Source: Rhodocyclus gracilis (GTDB taxonomy: Bacteria > Pseudomonadota > Gammaproteobacteria > Burkholderiales > Rhodocyclaceae). From it: a stretch of 64,000 bases of DNA. Made by a program: the position numbers and the translations under genes. The stretch lies in NCBI RefSeq assembly GCF_009617575.1, contig NZ_WIXJ01000006.1, positions 62,001 through 126,000 of the forward strand. The letters run 5' to 3'. The notes below the pieces were generated by a model. That model did not search any database. It worked only from the letters and a program-made list of their open reading frames with translations, and had not been told where the DNA came from. Within the stretch, counting starts at the first letter, position 1. Every line of letters starts with the position of its first letter. This document shows, in pieces, positions 56,281-64,000 of this stretch.

Positions 56281-57120
56281 TCAAGACTCCAATCTGAAAA
56301 GAATCGGCACCAGCACCGGGCTGGCGACCGGCGTGTCGCCGCGTTTGGCGGGAACGAAAGTCCATTGCCGGACGGCCTTCAGCGCCGCCTCGTCGAGGCG
56401 CGAACTACCCGACGACACATGCAGTTCGACGCTGTCGGCGCCGCCCTGCGCATTGACCCAGACGCGCAGCACGACCTTGCCCTCCTCGCCCGCCCGACGC
56501 GCCAGCGGCGGGTAGACAGGTGGCGGGTTGTGCAGATAGTGCGCGTCGAAACGCGGTGGACTGAACGCGCCCTCCGCTCCAGCAATTGACGCGGCGGCAG
56601 ACCCAGCGACGCCCGTCGTGGCCGACACCGCCATCTCGACGGATGTCGCATTGGCAGGCGCCGGCGCCGCCGGCGCCTCTGCCACCCGACGGCTCGTCAC
56701 GGCCACCGCCGCTACGGTTGTGCGAGAAGTGGCAACCCGCGTTGTCACATTCGCTGCGCTCGCTGCGGGCGGAGAATGCGCGGGCATCGGCGACGCTGAA
56801 TGCTCCGGCACCAAGAGGTCGACCACCAGCGGCGGTAAAGGCGTCGTGACGGGCGGCGGCGTACCGACCAGCCAGACAATGAAGGCGCCGTGCGCGACGA
56901 CGAGGCCAACCAGCAGTGCGCCACGCGCGCGCTGGCCGTGCCCAGCATCCGGCGCAATAGCAGGCCCAACAACGTGGCTATCGCCCGGTGCAGCACCTTG
57001 CTCATCAGCGCGCCCATTCGCGTATCCAGCGCAGCGGCCACGCCCTCGTGCAACCCCCTCTCGCGCCAGAACGCGAGCCGGCGTCAGGCGCCCGCCGGGC
57101 ATCGACCATGGCGAACTCAT
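56281..57120 (-). CDS. tonB: TonB energy-transducing protein
   Basis: 279 residues. One membrane helix near 70-90 (ALLVGLVVAHGAFIVWLVG), placed well inside a non-conserved basic N-terminus, then a Pro/Ala/Thr periplasmic spacer and a C-terminal TonB domain (about 205-279: PPPVYPPLARRAGEEGKVVLRVWV, LDEAALKAVRQWTFVPAKRG). The helix carries a His as in TonB (VAHGAF). ATG at 57120 overlaps the stop of the PepSY gene (ATGA). Unusual for its 70-residue cytoplasmic leader; a later start would give a normal TonB. Confidence 0.88.
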   Translation of the reverse strand: MSSPWSMPGGRLTPARVLAREGVARGRGRCAGYANGRADEQGAAPGDSHVVGPAIAPDAGHGQRARGALLVGLVVAHGAFIVWLVGTPPPVTTPLPPLVVDLLVPEHSASPMPAHSPPAASAANVTTRVATSRTTVAAVAVTSRRVAEAPAAPAPANATSVEMAVSATTGVAGSAAASIAGAEGAFSPPRFDAHYLHNPPPVYPPLARRAGEEGKVVLRVWVNAQGGADSVELHVSSGSSRLDEAALKAVRQWTFVPAKRGDTPVASPVLVPILFRLES

Positions 57121-58697
57121 GACGCACCTCCCGCCACCGGCTGGCGTGGCCGGCGCAGACGGCGCCAGCCAAGCACACACCCCGCGCCACAGATGACGAC
57201 GCCGAGCGCAGAAAGGACGATCACCGCAACGTCGCGCCCCAGCGTCCAGGTCGCCAGCGGCGGGAAATCGAGGCGATGCAGCGCCCCGAAGAGCCAGCGA
57301 TGCCAGCGGCTAGCGCTGTCGACGCGCGCCTCGATGTGCGCCGTCGTCGGGTTGAGATAAACGAGCGTGTGCTCCGCGTCAGCGAAGCGCAGCCGCAGTA
57401 CCGGCCAGCTGCGCGGCCGATGGCGCAGCGGGTAGTAGTTATCGTCCGCCTGGTCGAGCCAGTCGGCCGCTACCAGCGGCGCCTGCGGGCGCAACTGACG
57501 GGCGCGCGCGATCAGATCGGCGCGCGGCAGAAACGCCGTCACCTCGCCCGCCGGCAAGGACTGCACGCGACTGCCGCTGCCATCGAGCAGCACGGCATAC
57601 GGCGCGCCACCCAGACGCTGCCATTGAATCTCGCGTACCGCCGGATCGGCGGCTGCCGCCGGCCAATGCGCCAGCACCGACGCATCGAGCGGCCCGCCAG
57701 CCAGAACCTTTTGCTCGGCCGACAGCGAAGCCCCCCCCGCCAGCCAGCCGAAGGGCGACAAGGACAGCCAACCGCTGAATAGCCAGGTCGCGACAAACAC
57801 CCCGCCGGCGATGCCCGCCCAATGGTGCCAGCGCTTGACGCCATGGCGATACGGCGATACCCGCCCGCCCGGATAAGGCGAACGCCAGCGCAAACGCTGG
57901 ATCCCGAGGAGAAGGCCGCCAAGGGCCAGCAGCAGGGCGGCGAAACTCAACCAGAGCACGACCGCGCGCCACAGTTCGCTCATCTGCCGCAAAGGGGTGA
58001 AATACAGCCAGTGCAGCACGCTGCCGACCCAGTTCCAGGCGCGCTCCTGCGCGTCGCTATCGAGCACGACTTCACCGCTGCGCTGCGACACATAGAAGGC
58101 ATGCCCGGCGGCATCGTCGATCTCGACGCGATAAAACGGTCGCCAGGCGTCGAAACGCTTGTAAACCGTCCACTGGTCGCGCGTCAGTTCGACGACCGTT
58201 GCGTTGGCCGTGGCGCCGACCGCTTCACTGGCCTTTTCACCGGCCATCGTCCTGAACGGCGTTCCGGCCACGGCGCTGGCGGGTGCGCTGCTCGGCGACA
58301 GCCCGGCCGCCACCGTCGCCAGAAGAAAATTCTGCGCGATGGCCGCTGCCTCCTCAGCCGACACCGGCGGACGCGGCGTGCCGTCGGTAGCCGCCACAGC
58401 CCACCAGCGACCGCCCGCCAGAAAGTGATACGTCGGCCCGGCGGCCGTGCGGTTAACGCGCACGACCTCGGGCCAACCGGGCAAGGCCAGCGCCTGCCAG
58501 GCCGCCAGCGGCGTCACGCCAGGCACTTGCAGAGCCAGCGCCGGCAAGGCGCGCAGACGCTCCGCCTCGGTCAGCTGCGGGCGCGCCACGAACAACATGA
58601 CAACGCCCGAAACACACCAGAGCAGGACGACAAGGCCCAGGCCGACGCCAAGCCAGCGATGCGTCAGATGCAGCCAGCGCATGACGCGCCCGGCCAC
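57117..58697 (-). CDS. PepSY-associated membrane protein (PiuB-like)
   Basis: 526 residues with four hydrophobic helices (about 13-40, 215-240, 270-295, 480-505) and two large periplasmic PepSY-type regions. Conserved His residues at helix ends (LTHRWLG, KRWHHWAGIAGG, ALHRLDFP) could bind heme, as proposed for this family, which often works in reduction of metal-siderophore complexes. It lies one base after the receptor gene and overlaps tonB, so it is part of the uptake operon. The start is a GTG at 58697; an ATG five codons later is an alternative. Confidence 0.85.
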   Translation of the reverse strand: MAGRVMRWLHLTHRWLGVGLGLVVLLWCVSGVVMLFVARPQLTEAERLRALPALALQVPGVTPLAAWQALALPGWPEVVRVNRTAAGPTYHFLAGGRWWAVAATDGTPRPPVSAEEAAAIAQNFLLATVAAGLSPSSAPASAVAGTPFRTMAGEKASEAVGATANATVVELTRDQWTVYKRFDAWRPFYRVEIDDAAGHAFYVSQRSGEVVLDSDAQERAWNWVGSVLHWLYFTPLRQMSELWRAVVLWLSFAALLLALGGLLLGIQRLRWRSPYPGGRVSPYRHGVKRWHHWAGIAGGVFVATWLFSGWLSLSPFGWLAGGASLSAEQKVLAGGPLDASVLAHWPAAAADPAVREIQWQRLGGAPYAVLLDGSGSRVQSLPAGEVTAFLPRADLIARARQLRPQAPLVAADWLDQADDNYYPLRHRPRSWPVLRLRFADAEHTLVYLNPTTAHIEARVDSASRWHRWLFGALHRLDFPPLATWTLGRDVAVIVLSALGVVICGAGCVLGWRRLRRPRQPVAGGAS

Positions 58698-58698
58698 G

Positions 58699-60876
58699 TC
58701 AGAAGCTCATCTCGGCCACCAGCTCCAGCCGGCGCGAGTCGCCGAGCACAAACTGGCTGTTGTACGCGCTCGTCGCGTACACGCGGTCGGTCAGATTACG
58801 GCCGAAGAGACGCAGCGTCGTCCGTTTGTCGACCGTCCACGCGAGACTGGCGTCGGCCACCGTGTAGGCCGGCAATTCGCTGAGATTGGCGTTATCGGCG
58901 TAACGCTTGCCGACATAGCGCCCACCCAGCGAGGCCTGCCAGGCGCCGATGCGGTAATGCGCCCAGAGATTGGCAACGCGCTCCGGCACATTGGTCGGGC
59001 GATTGCCGGCACGCGACATCGCCACCCCGCCGACCGACTCGGAAAACTCGTCGTAACGCGCCTGCAAGGTCGTGAAGTTGCCCTCGACGCGCCAGTTTTT
59101 CCAGGGTGAGATGGCGCCCGTCAGCTCGATCCCCTGCGAATGCTGGCTGCCGCCCTGAATCGACAGGGCCGCGTTATTGGGGTCGCGGGTGATGATGTCG
59201 TCTTTCTTGATGCGGTAGACCGCCGCCGTCCACTCGCCACGCCCCTCGGCAAAGCTCTGCTTGATGCCGGCCTCGATCTGCCGGCCGGTGGTCAGGCGAT
59301 ACGAGCGGTTGGCGAGATTCATGCTCACCAGACTGGTCACCGGATCGCTGCCGGTGCTCGCCTGCACGTAGAGCGAAGTCGCCTGCGTGGCGCGGAACGT
59401 CAGCCCGAGGCGATAGGCATTGCCGGCGAGCGTCGTCGTCAGGCCAGTGCCGCCACCGACGAGATCGCTGCGCGAGATGTCGGCCAGGTCGCGACGCGCG
59501 CCGGCCAGCAGCAGCCAGCGCTCGCTCAGAGTCCACGCGTCCTCGGCATAGAAGGCGTTGAAGGTCGTTGCCGTCTCGTAGCGCGGCAGCGTCGGATCGG
59601 CGCTCGCCCAGTTCCCGTGATCGGGATTGCTGGCGCTGACGACCGACGAGCCGCTGTAGGGTGAGTTGTTGATGTGGCGGAAATTCACGCGTGCCGTTTC
59701 CCAGCCGAGAACCGTCGCATGACCGTCATGGCGCAGCGCCGCTTCCAGACGGTTGCCGGTCTGCGCCATCTCGTGTTCGATGTGCAGGTAATCGCTGCGC
59801 GCCACCGTACCCAGCGCCGGATTGAGCCGGTAGTTCTCGATGTTCTGCCAGAGACGCGTCGCTTGCAGGGTGTACAGCTCGTTGCTCAGGGTCAGGCCGT
59901 CATTGACGCGCCACTCGCCACGCAGGCGCAGGCGCTTGTCTTCGTAGCGGATGTTCGAGTTATCGGCGTTGTAGTTTTCGCGGCGCAGCGACTCCTCAAT
60001 GTGGCCGTTGTTGGTCGGCGTGCCCCAGTAACGCTCGGGATGCTGCATGCTGTAGTCGGCAATCAGATCGAGGCGAACGTCGCTCGACGGCTGCAGGCGC
60101 AGAGTGCTCATCAGCTTGCCGCCGCGCGAATCGCCAAGATCGCGATAACCGGGGCTGGCCGTGCCGTAGGCATCGAGGCGAAAACTGCCGATCTCGCCAA
60201 CGGCGCCCGTCGCACCGACGCCGGCGCGCGTGCCGCCTTCGCTATCGACACCCAGTAACGTCTCGAGACTCGCCTGCCGGCTGGGCGCCTTGCGCACGGC
60301 GTTGACCGTCGCCCCGACCGTACCGCTGCCAAACACCACCGACGCCGGCCCGCGCAGCACTTCGACGCGCTCGTAGCCCCAGGCGCTGCCGGGATAATTC
60401 TGCGTGCCCGCGCCGGTCTGCAAACGCACGCCGTCTTCGGCGATACCGACCGAGTTGGTGCCGGAAAAACCCCGGCTGGAAAACGACAGCCCACCATTAC
60501 CGCCCGAGCCGGTATCGGTCAGGCCGGTGCTGCGGGTAATCGCCTCGCGCACCTGAAAATCGCCGCGTTCGCGCATGGCAACGCTATCGATAGTGTCAAC
60601 ACTGGCCGGCAGATCGCGCGTCGCGATGCCGGTCCGCGAACCGGTCAGGCTTACCTGATCCAGCGCCAGCGTCGCGACATCCTGACTGGCGCTGACTTCG
60701 ACGGTCGACAACTGCGTCTGCGCATGAGCACTGCCGACGGCAGCAAAGGCCGCCGCCAGCGCCAGCGATACGGGAGAGACGCCCAAACGCCCGCCACGAC
60801 CGGCGGACGGGGTGAAACGGAAAGAAGCCGAGGGGAAACAACGATGGCCGGGAACCCGGCGGCGACGAAAAGACAC
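58699..60876 (-). CDS. TonB-dependent outer-membrane receptor under B12-riboswitch control
   Basis: 725 residues. A long leader with an internal hydrophobic core (about 36-53, VSLALAAAFAAVGSAHA) is the export signal; a TonB-box-like STVEVSA follows. The plug domain (about 60-180) has DLPASVDTI, GFSGTNSVGIAEDGVRLQ and VEVLRGPASVVFGSG; the beta-barrel ends in a terminal Phe (VAEMSF). By plug sequence it groups with siderophore-type receptors, but control by a cobalamin riboswitch suggests a corrinoid or cobalt ligand. Start is a GTG at 60876 behind AGGAG; two upstream start-like codons lack spacing. First gene of receptor-PepSY-tonB-exbB-exbD. Confidence 0.9.
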   Translation of the reverse strand: MSFRRRRVPGHRCFPSASFRFTPSAGRGGRLGVSPVSLALAAAFAAVGSAHAQTQLSTVEVSASQDVATLALDQVSLTGSRTGIATRDLPASVDTIDSVAMRERGDFQVREAITRSTGLTDTGSGGNGGLSFSSRGFSGTNSVGIAEDGVRLQTGAGTQNYPGSAWGYERVEVLRGPASVVFGSGTVGATVNAVRKAPSRQASLETLLGVDSEGGTRAGVGATGAVGEIGSFRLDAYGTASPGYRDLGDSRGGKLMSTLRLQPSSDVRLDLIADYSMQHPERYWGTPTNNGHIEESLRRENYNADNSNIRYEDKRLRLRGEWRVNDGLTLSNELYTLQATRLWQNIENYRLNPALGTVARSDYLHIEHEMAQTGNRLEAALRHDGHATVLGWETARVNFRHINNSPYSGSSVVSASNPDHGNWASADPTLPRYETATTFNAFYAEDAWTLSERWLLLAGARRDLADISRSDLVGGGTGLTTTLAGNAYRLGLTFRATQATSLYVQASTGSDPVTSLVSMNLANRSYRLTTGRQIEAGIKQSFAEGRGEWTAAVYRIKKDDIITRDPNNAALSIQGGSQHSQGIELTGAISPWKNWRVEGNFTTLQARYDEFSESVGGVAMSRAGNRPTNVPERVANLWAHYRIGAWQASLGGRYVGKRYADNANLSELPAYTVADASLAWTVDKRTTLRLFGRNLTDRVYATSAYNSQFVLGDSRRLELVAEMSF

Positions 60877-61092
60877 GAGCAACACTCCTGAAGGTCAAGA
60901 ACGACTGGCCGGGCATCAGGAGCAGGCACTACAGGGCACAGGCGCAGCGCGGGCACGGCGCAAACGCGCCCGCCCCGTCGCTTGGCGGCAACGGAAATCC
61001 CTGTCATGACTCGGCTCTATCCGCAACCCCGCGGCCAGAAGCTGGTTAATGCCGCGCCACCAACACAGGCAGCGCGTCATCGCACGATCAAA

Positions 61093-61318
61093 GGCCGGTC
61101 TCCGGGCTCACACGTCTTGAGGCATCGCCTTCCCAAAACTGTCCCCTCCACAACGACTGGAGAGGTCCGAGGTTTCAGTGGCTGGCATTTCCGGGGAGGA
61201 AACGCCGTGATGCGTCCGCACGTGCTTACCGTTGCGGGGGCAGCCGAAGCTTGGCGGCCAGTGGCCGTGACTTCGTTCCCGTTTCACCCGGCGGTTGTGG
61301 CCGCCGGACACCTTTGAT
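61093..61318 (-). promoter_or_regulatory. Cobalamin riboswitch (leftward, receptor operon)
   Basis: On the minus strand: GTGAAACGGGAA near the 5' end (61277-61288), GCTGCCCCCGC and GGTAAGC (61224-61244), GCCACTG (61176-61182), GGGAAGGCGATGCC (61121-61134) and the B12 box AGCCCGGAGACCGGCC (61093-61108). All elements of the adenosylcobalamin class are in order. The expression platform would be the 200 bases before the receptor gene. Expected to switch off when B12 is plentiful. Confidence 0.93.
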
Positions 61319-61331
61319 CACGTCACCCGGA

Positions 61332-61356
61332 ATAGCCACGCTGCGTAGCGGGCTAT
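61332..61356. repeat. Imperfect inverted repeat between the two riboswitches
   Basis: ATAGCC-A-CGCT and AGCGGGCTAT form near-palindromic arms around GCGT. It lies 5' of the leftward riboswitch, in the shared promoter region. Confidence 0.45.
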
Positions 61357-61416
61357 CCCGAGTGGGCACGAATAGTACGCGTAAATGCGCCCGAGAGGGG
61401 CAACACGCCGCTGACA

Positions 61417-61446
61417 TTGCCGGCCGCGCAACGACTGGGCTATCAT
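61417..61446 (+). promoter_or_regulatory. Promoter of the cbiMNQO unit
   Basis: TTGCCG (61417-61422) and TATCAT (61441-61446) with an 18-base spacer, directly before the rightward riboswitch. Confidence 0.55.
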
Positions 61447-61454
61447 CCGCGACC

Positions 61455-61640
61455 ATTCGGGTGCCGCGCTCCACGTCCGTGGAGCCGGTGAAACGGGAAG
61501 CCGGTGACTCTGAGTTCGCGCTCGGACAGTCCGGCGCAGCCCCCGCTGCTGTAAGCCGGACGACTCCGCCATTCGCCACTGTGCACATGCACGGGAAGGC
61601 CGGCGGGGAAGGATGAAGGCAAGCCAGAAGACCGGCCCGA
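61455..61640 (+). promoter_or_regulatory. Cobalamin riboswitch (rightward, cbiMNQO)
   Basis: GGTGAAACGGGAAG (61487-61500), GGCGCAGCCCCCGCTGCTGT (61533-61552), GCCACTG (61575-61581), GGGAAGGC (61593-61600) and the B12 box AAGCCAGAAGACCGGCC (61621-61637). It ends about 130 bases before cbiM, leaving room for an expression platform. Confidence 0.96.
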
Positions 61641-61768
61641 TGATTACGTAGCACCATTCTCCGGGGTGACGAGAACGGTTGTGATGATTTGCTGCGCGCG
61701 CCGTTCGCCCAGCCCTTCTTACGATCCGCCCCGCTGGTATCCGTTTTTGCCGCTTCCGAGGGGACGTC

Positions 61769-62446
61769 ATGCACATCATGGAGGGCTTTCTGCCGGTCGA
61801 GCACGCGCTGGGTTGGGCGCTGGCGTCGGCGCCCTTCGTCGCCGCAGGCATTGTTTCGATCCGGCGGACGATCCGCGCCCGCCCCGAACTGCGCATGCTG
61901 CTCGGCGTTGCCGCTGCCTTCACCTTCGTCCTCTCGGCGCTGAAGCTGCCGTCGGTCACTGGCAGTTGCTCGCATCCCACTGGCACCGGCCTCGGCGCGA
62001 TTCTTTTCGGCCCGGCGGCGATGGCACCGATTGGCGCCGTCGTCCTGCTCTTCCAGGCGCTGCTGCTGGCGCATGGCGGCCTGACGACGCTGGGCGCCAA
62101 CCTGTTCTCGATGGCCATCGTCGGCCCCTTCGCTGCGGCCGGCGTCTTTCGCCTGACGAAAGGGCTGGGTGCGCCGTTTGCGCTGTCGATCTTCCTCGCC
62201 GCCAGCCTCGCCGACCTTGCCACCTACGTCGTCACCTCGCTGCAACTGGCCTGGGCCTTCCCCGACCCGGTCGGCGGCATGGCCGCGTCATTCGCCAAGT
62301 TCGCCGGAATCTTCGCCGTCACGCAAGTGCCGCTGGCGATCAGCGAGGGACTGCTGACGGTGCTCATCTTCAACGCGCTGGCGCGCTTCAATCCGCAGGA
62401 ATTGCGCGAACTGCGCGTCACCGGCCAGGCGGAGTCGCAGGCATGA
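61769..62446 (+). CDS. cbiM: Cobalt ECF transporter, substrate-capture protein
   Basis: 225 residues, about seven helices. The N-terminal MHIMEGFLP is the hallmark: the amino group and His2 bind the metal. [20 protein letters not shown] follows with a second conserved His. The start is the ATG giving MHIMEG, with GAGGGG upstream. Under the cobalamin riboswitch, so cobalt rather than nickel is the likely substrate. Confidence 0.95.
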   Translation: MHIMEGFLPVEHALGWALASAPFVAAGIVSIRRTIRARPELRMLLGVAAAFTFVLSALKLPSVTGSCSHPTGTGLGAILFGPAAMAPIGAVVLLFQALLLAHGGLTTLGANLFSMAIVGPFAAAGVFRLTKGLGAPFALSIFLAASLADLATYVVTSLQLAWAFPDPVGGMAASFAKFAGIFAVTQVPLAISEGLLTVLIFNALARFNPQELRELRVTGQAESQA

Positions 62447-62883
62447 AGCACCGCCAGAACCTGCTGTTGCTGATTGCCGTCATCCTCCTCGTCGCCCTGC
62501 CGCTCTGGCTGGTGCCGAAACCCGCTGCCGACGCCGAAGGCAAGACGGCCGACCTCTTCACCGGCGCCGACGACAAGGCGCGCGACCTGATCGGCACCAT
62601 CGACCCGCACTATCAGCCGTGGTTTGCTCCCTTGCTGGAGCCGGCCAGCAACGAGATTTCCTCGCTCCTTTTTGCCCTGCAAGCGGCGCTCGGCGCCGGC
62701 TTCATCGGCTACTACCTCGGCGTCTCGGTCACGCGCGAAAAAGCGGCGCGCACGGCAGCAGCGAACGCGAAGGCGGAAACACCATCAGGCGCGAAGAGGG
62801 TTTCGGCGGCGGCGGCACCCGCCGACGAAGTGCCAATTGCCGACGCCCGCGCCACCGGGGAGCCTGCCGCCCGTGCTGATTGA
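62443..62883 (+). CDS. cbiN: Cobalt transport accessory protein
   Basis: 146 residues; two helices (about 7-26 and 78-96) with the periplasmic loop [29 protein letters not shown] between them, which in CbiN helps load the metal into CbiM. The C-terminal 45 residues are an Ala-rich extension beyond the usual ~100-residue CbiN. ATG overlaps the cbiM stop (ATGA). Confidence 0.93.
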   Translation: MKHRQNLLLLIAVILLVALPLWLVPKPAADAEGKTADLFTGADDKARDLIGTIDPHYQPWFAPLLEPASNEISSLLFALQAALGAGFIGYYLGVSVTREKAARTAAANAKAETPSGAKRVSAAAAPADEVPIADARATGEPAARAD

Positions 62884-63646
62884 GCAGGCCGCTTATGCCA
62901 ACCGCTGGCGCACGGTGACGCCGGGCGCCAAGGCCCTCTTCGCCGGCTGCGGGCTGGTGGCGGCCTTTCTCGCCGCCGCGACGCCCTGGCAGGCGGCCGC
63001 CGTCACCACCTGCCTCGCGCTCGTCACCCTCGTCGGCGCCGGCATCGCGCCCCGCCTGTACCTGCGCGTGGCGGCGCCGGCGCTTGGCTTTCTCGCCATC
63101 GGCTGCCTGTCGCTCACCTACTCACTTAATTTTGACAGCGACAGCGGCGGACTCTCGCTCGCCGCCAGCGCCAGTGGCCGCACGCAGGCGCTCGAAACTG
63201 GCGCACGCGCGCTGACGGCGCTCGCCGCCCTGCTCTTCCTCGTCCTCAGCACGCCGCTGAGCGACCTGATCGCGTTGCTCCGACGCCTGCAGATGCCGGA
63301 AATCCTGCTCGACATCATGGTGCTCTGCTACCGCACACTCTTCGTCTTCAGCGCCGCCCTGCGCGACATCCATACCGCGCAGGCGGCACGTCTGGGCTAT
63401 GCCGCCCCGCGTCTGGCGCTACGCTCTTCGGCGCTCTTGCTGGCCGGCCTCGTCGGTCAGATCTGGCAACGCGCGCACGCCCTCCATCTGGCCGCCGAGG
63501 CACGTAACGGCGACGGCCCGCTGCGCTTTCTTGCCCCCCCCTTCCGGCACGCCCGACGCGACACGACGATTGCCGCCCTGGCCGGGCTGGCCCTGATCGC
63601 CCTCGCCGCCAGCGCCCGCATCGCTGCACGCTGGCATCCGGCATGA
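62873..63646 (+). CDS. cbiQ: Cobalt ECF transporter, transmembrane scaffold protein
   Basis: 257 residues. GTG start ([20 protein letters not shown]) with GGGGAG upstream, overlapping cbiN by 11 bases. About five helices. The ATPase-coupling motifs A-x-x-x-R-G are near LAAEARNGDGP and DIHTAQAARLGYAAP. The family region LCYRTLFVF is clear. Confidence 0.92.
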   Translation: MLIEQAAYANRWRTVTPGAKALFAGCGLVAAFLAAATPWQAAAVTTCLALVTLVGAGIAPRLYLRVAAPALGFLAIGCLSLTYSLNFDSDSGGLSLAASASGRTQALETGARALTALAALLFLVLSTPLSDLIALLRRLQMPEILLDIMVLCYRTLFVFSAALRDIHTAQAARLGYAAPRLALRSSALLLAGLVGQIWQRAHALHLAAEARNGDGPLRFLAPPFRHARRDTTIAALAGLALIALAASARIAARWHPA

Positions 63647-64000
63647 GCACGCGCATGAACTCACGCAGCGCCGCGCCCATCCCCCCACGGAACGGCCCCC
63701 TGCTCGAATTCGACGCCTTGCGCTATCGCTACGACGACGGCACGGCGGGCCTTGACGGCTGTTCGCTGAGCGTGCAGTCGGGCAGCCGCAACGCGCTGAT
63801 CGGCGCCAATGGCTCTGGCAAGACGACGCTCTTCCTGCACGCCAACGGCCTGTTGCGCCCCGAGGCGGGCGAAGTGCGTTACGCCGGCACGCCGCTCGAC
63901 TACCGACGCGCCGGCCTGCGCGCCGCCCGCACGCACATCGGGATCGTTTTCCAGAACCCCGAGCATCAACTCTTCTCCGCCAACGTGCGCGAAGACGTCT
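63643..64000 (+). CDS. cbiO: Cobalt ECF transporter ATPase, N-terminal part (cut by window end)
   Basis: 119 residues visible. Walker A GANGSGKTT and Q-loop IGIVFQNPEHQLF are present, the latter typical of ECF ATPases (QNPExQ). Signature and Walker B lie beyond the window. ATG overlaps the cbiQ stop (ATGA). A Met/Ser/Arg/Pro-rich first 20 residues precede the domain; a second ATG (MNSRSA) is four codons in. Confidence 0.95.
   Translation, partial: MSTRMNSRSAAPIPPRNGPLLEFDALRYRYDDGTAGLDGCSLSVQSGSRNALIGANGSGKTTLFLHANGLLRPEAGEVRYAGTPLDYRRAGLRAARTHIGIVFQNPEHQLFSANVREDV

Noticed and set aside
58699-60876. Naming the receptor btuB
   Set aside because: The B12 riboswitch favours it, but length and plug motifs are nearer siderophore receptors; left without a symbol.

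Overview
The window is a GC-rich, densely coded stretch of bacterial chromosome with no insertion sequence, phage gene, CRISPR array or rRNA operon that I can see. Gene content and style point to a betaproteobacterium of the Rhodocyclaceae type (Rhodocyclus/Dechloromonas-like). The reasons are a circularly permuted two-piece tmRNA gene with an ANDERFA-type tag, a form II RuBisCO cluster (cbbY-cbbM, cbbR, fbp, prk), a PPi-type phosphofructokinase, and the exbB-exbD-lpxK-ycaR-kdsB-adk gene order. The genus is an inference from gene content only.

Layout. 1-6.3 kb: the 3' end of bioD, a large hybrid sensor kinase, then yciB-yciI-bolA and a periplasmic parvulin. 6.3-16.3 kb: biosynthesis and repair enzymes (purL, NAD(P)HX repair enzyme, nadC, thrC) plus an ABC_sub_bind periplasmic protein. 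16.5-19.4 kb: a GGDEF diguanylate cyclase, a small Ala/Pro-rich lipoprotein and rlmD. 19.4-22.6 kb: a tightly overlapping gnd-zwf-pgl operon (oxidative pentose phosphate pathway). 22.8-26.8 kb: tRNA-Arg(ACG), a polar amino acid ABC transporter, permuted ssrA and a YcgR-like c-di-GMP effector. 27-32 kb: frdABCD quinol:fumarate reductase and a branched-chain amino acid binding protein. 32-39.4 kb: an Aer-like chemoreceptor, a DUF2269 protein, a disordered Gly-rich protein, rpsT, murJ, a PEBP protein and pfp. 39.4-43.5 kb: adk, kdsB, ycaR, lpxK, exbD, exbB. 43.6-49.1 kb: a DnaA-box cluster, xseA, sodB, yeiH with a divergent LysR regulator, and a sirtuin. 49.3-55 kb: the Calvin-Benson cluster. 55-64 kb: two divergent transcription units, each led by a cobalamin riboswitch. 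Leftward is a TonB-dependent receptor with its own PepSY membrane protein, TonB, ExbB and ExbD. Rightward is the cobalt ECF transporter cbiMNQO, cut by the window end.

How the genes work together. The metabolic picture is a facultatively autotrophic, respiratory and fermentative organism. CO2 is fixed by CbbM and PRK, hexose phosphates flow through FBPase, PPi-PFK and Gnd/Zwf/Pgl, and fumarate can act as an electron sink. Vitamin B12 status appears to control cobalt uptake and an outer-membrane uptake system together through paired riboswitches.

The parts most worth a second look are: the divergent riboswitch pair and the self-contained receptor/PepSY/TonB/ExbBD cassette; the permuted tmRNA; a TTATCCACA inverted pair next to an AT-rich patch at 43.7 kb; a 17-bp AT-rich motif shared between 33.85 and 43.78 kb, beside two palindromes in the first copy; and an inverted repeat in the cbbR-fbp gap.
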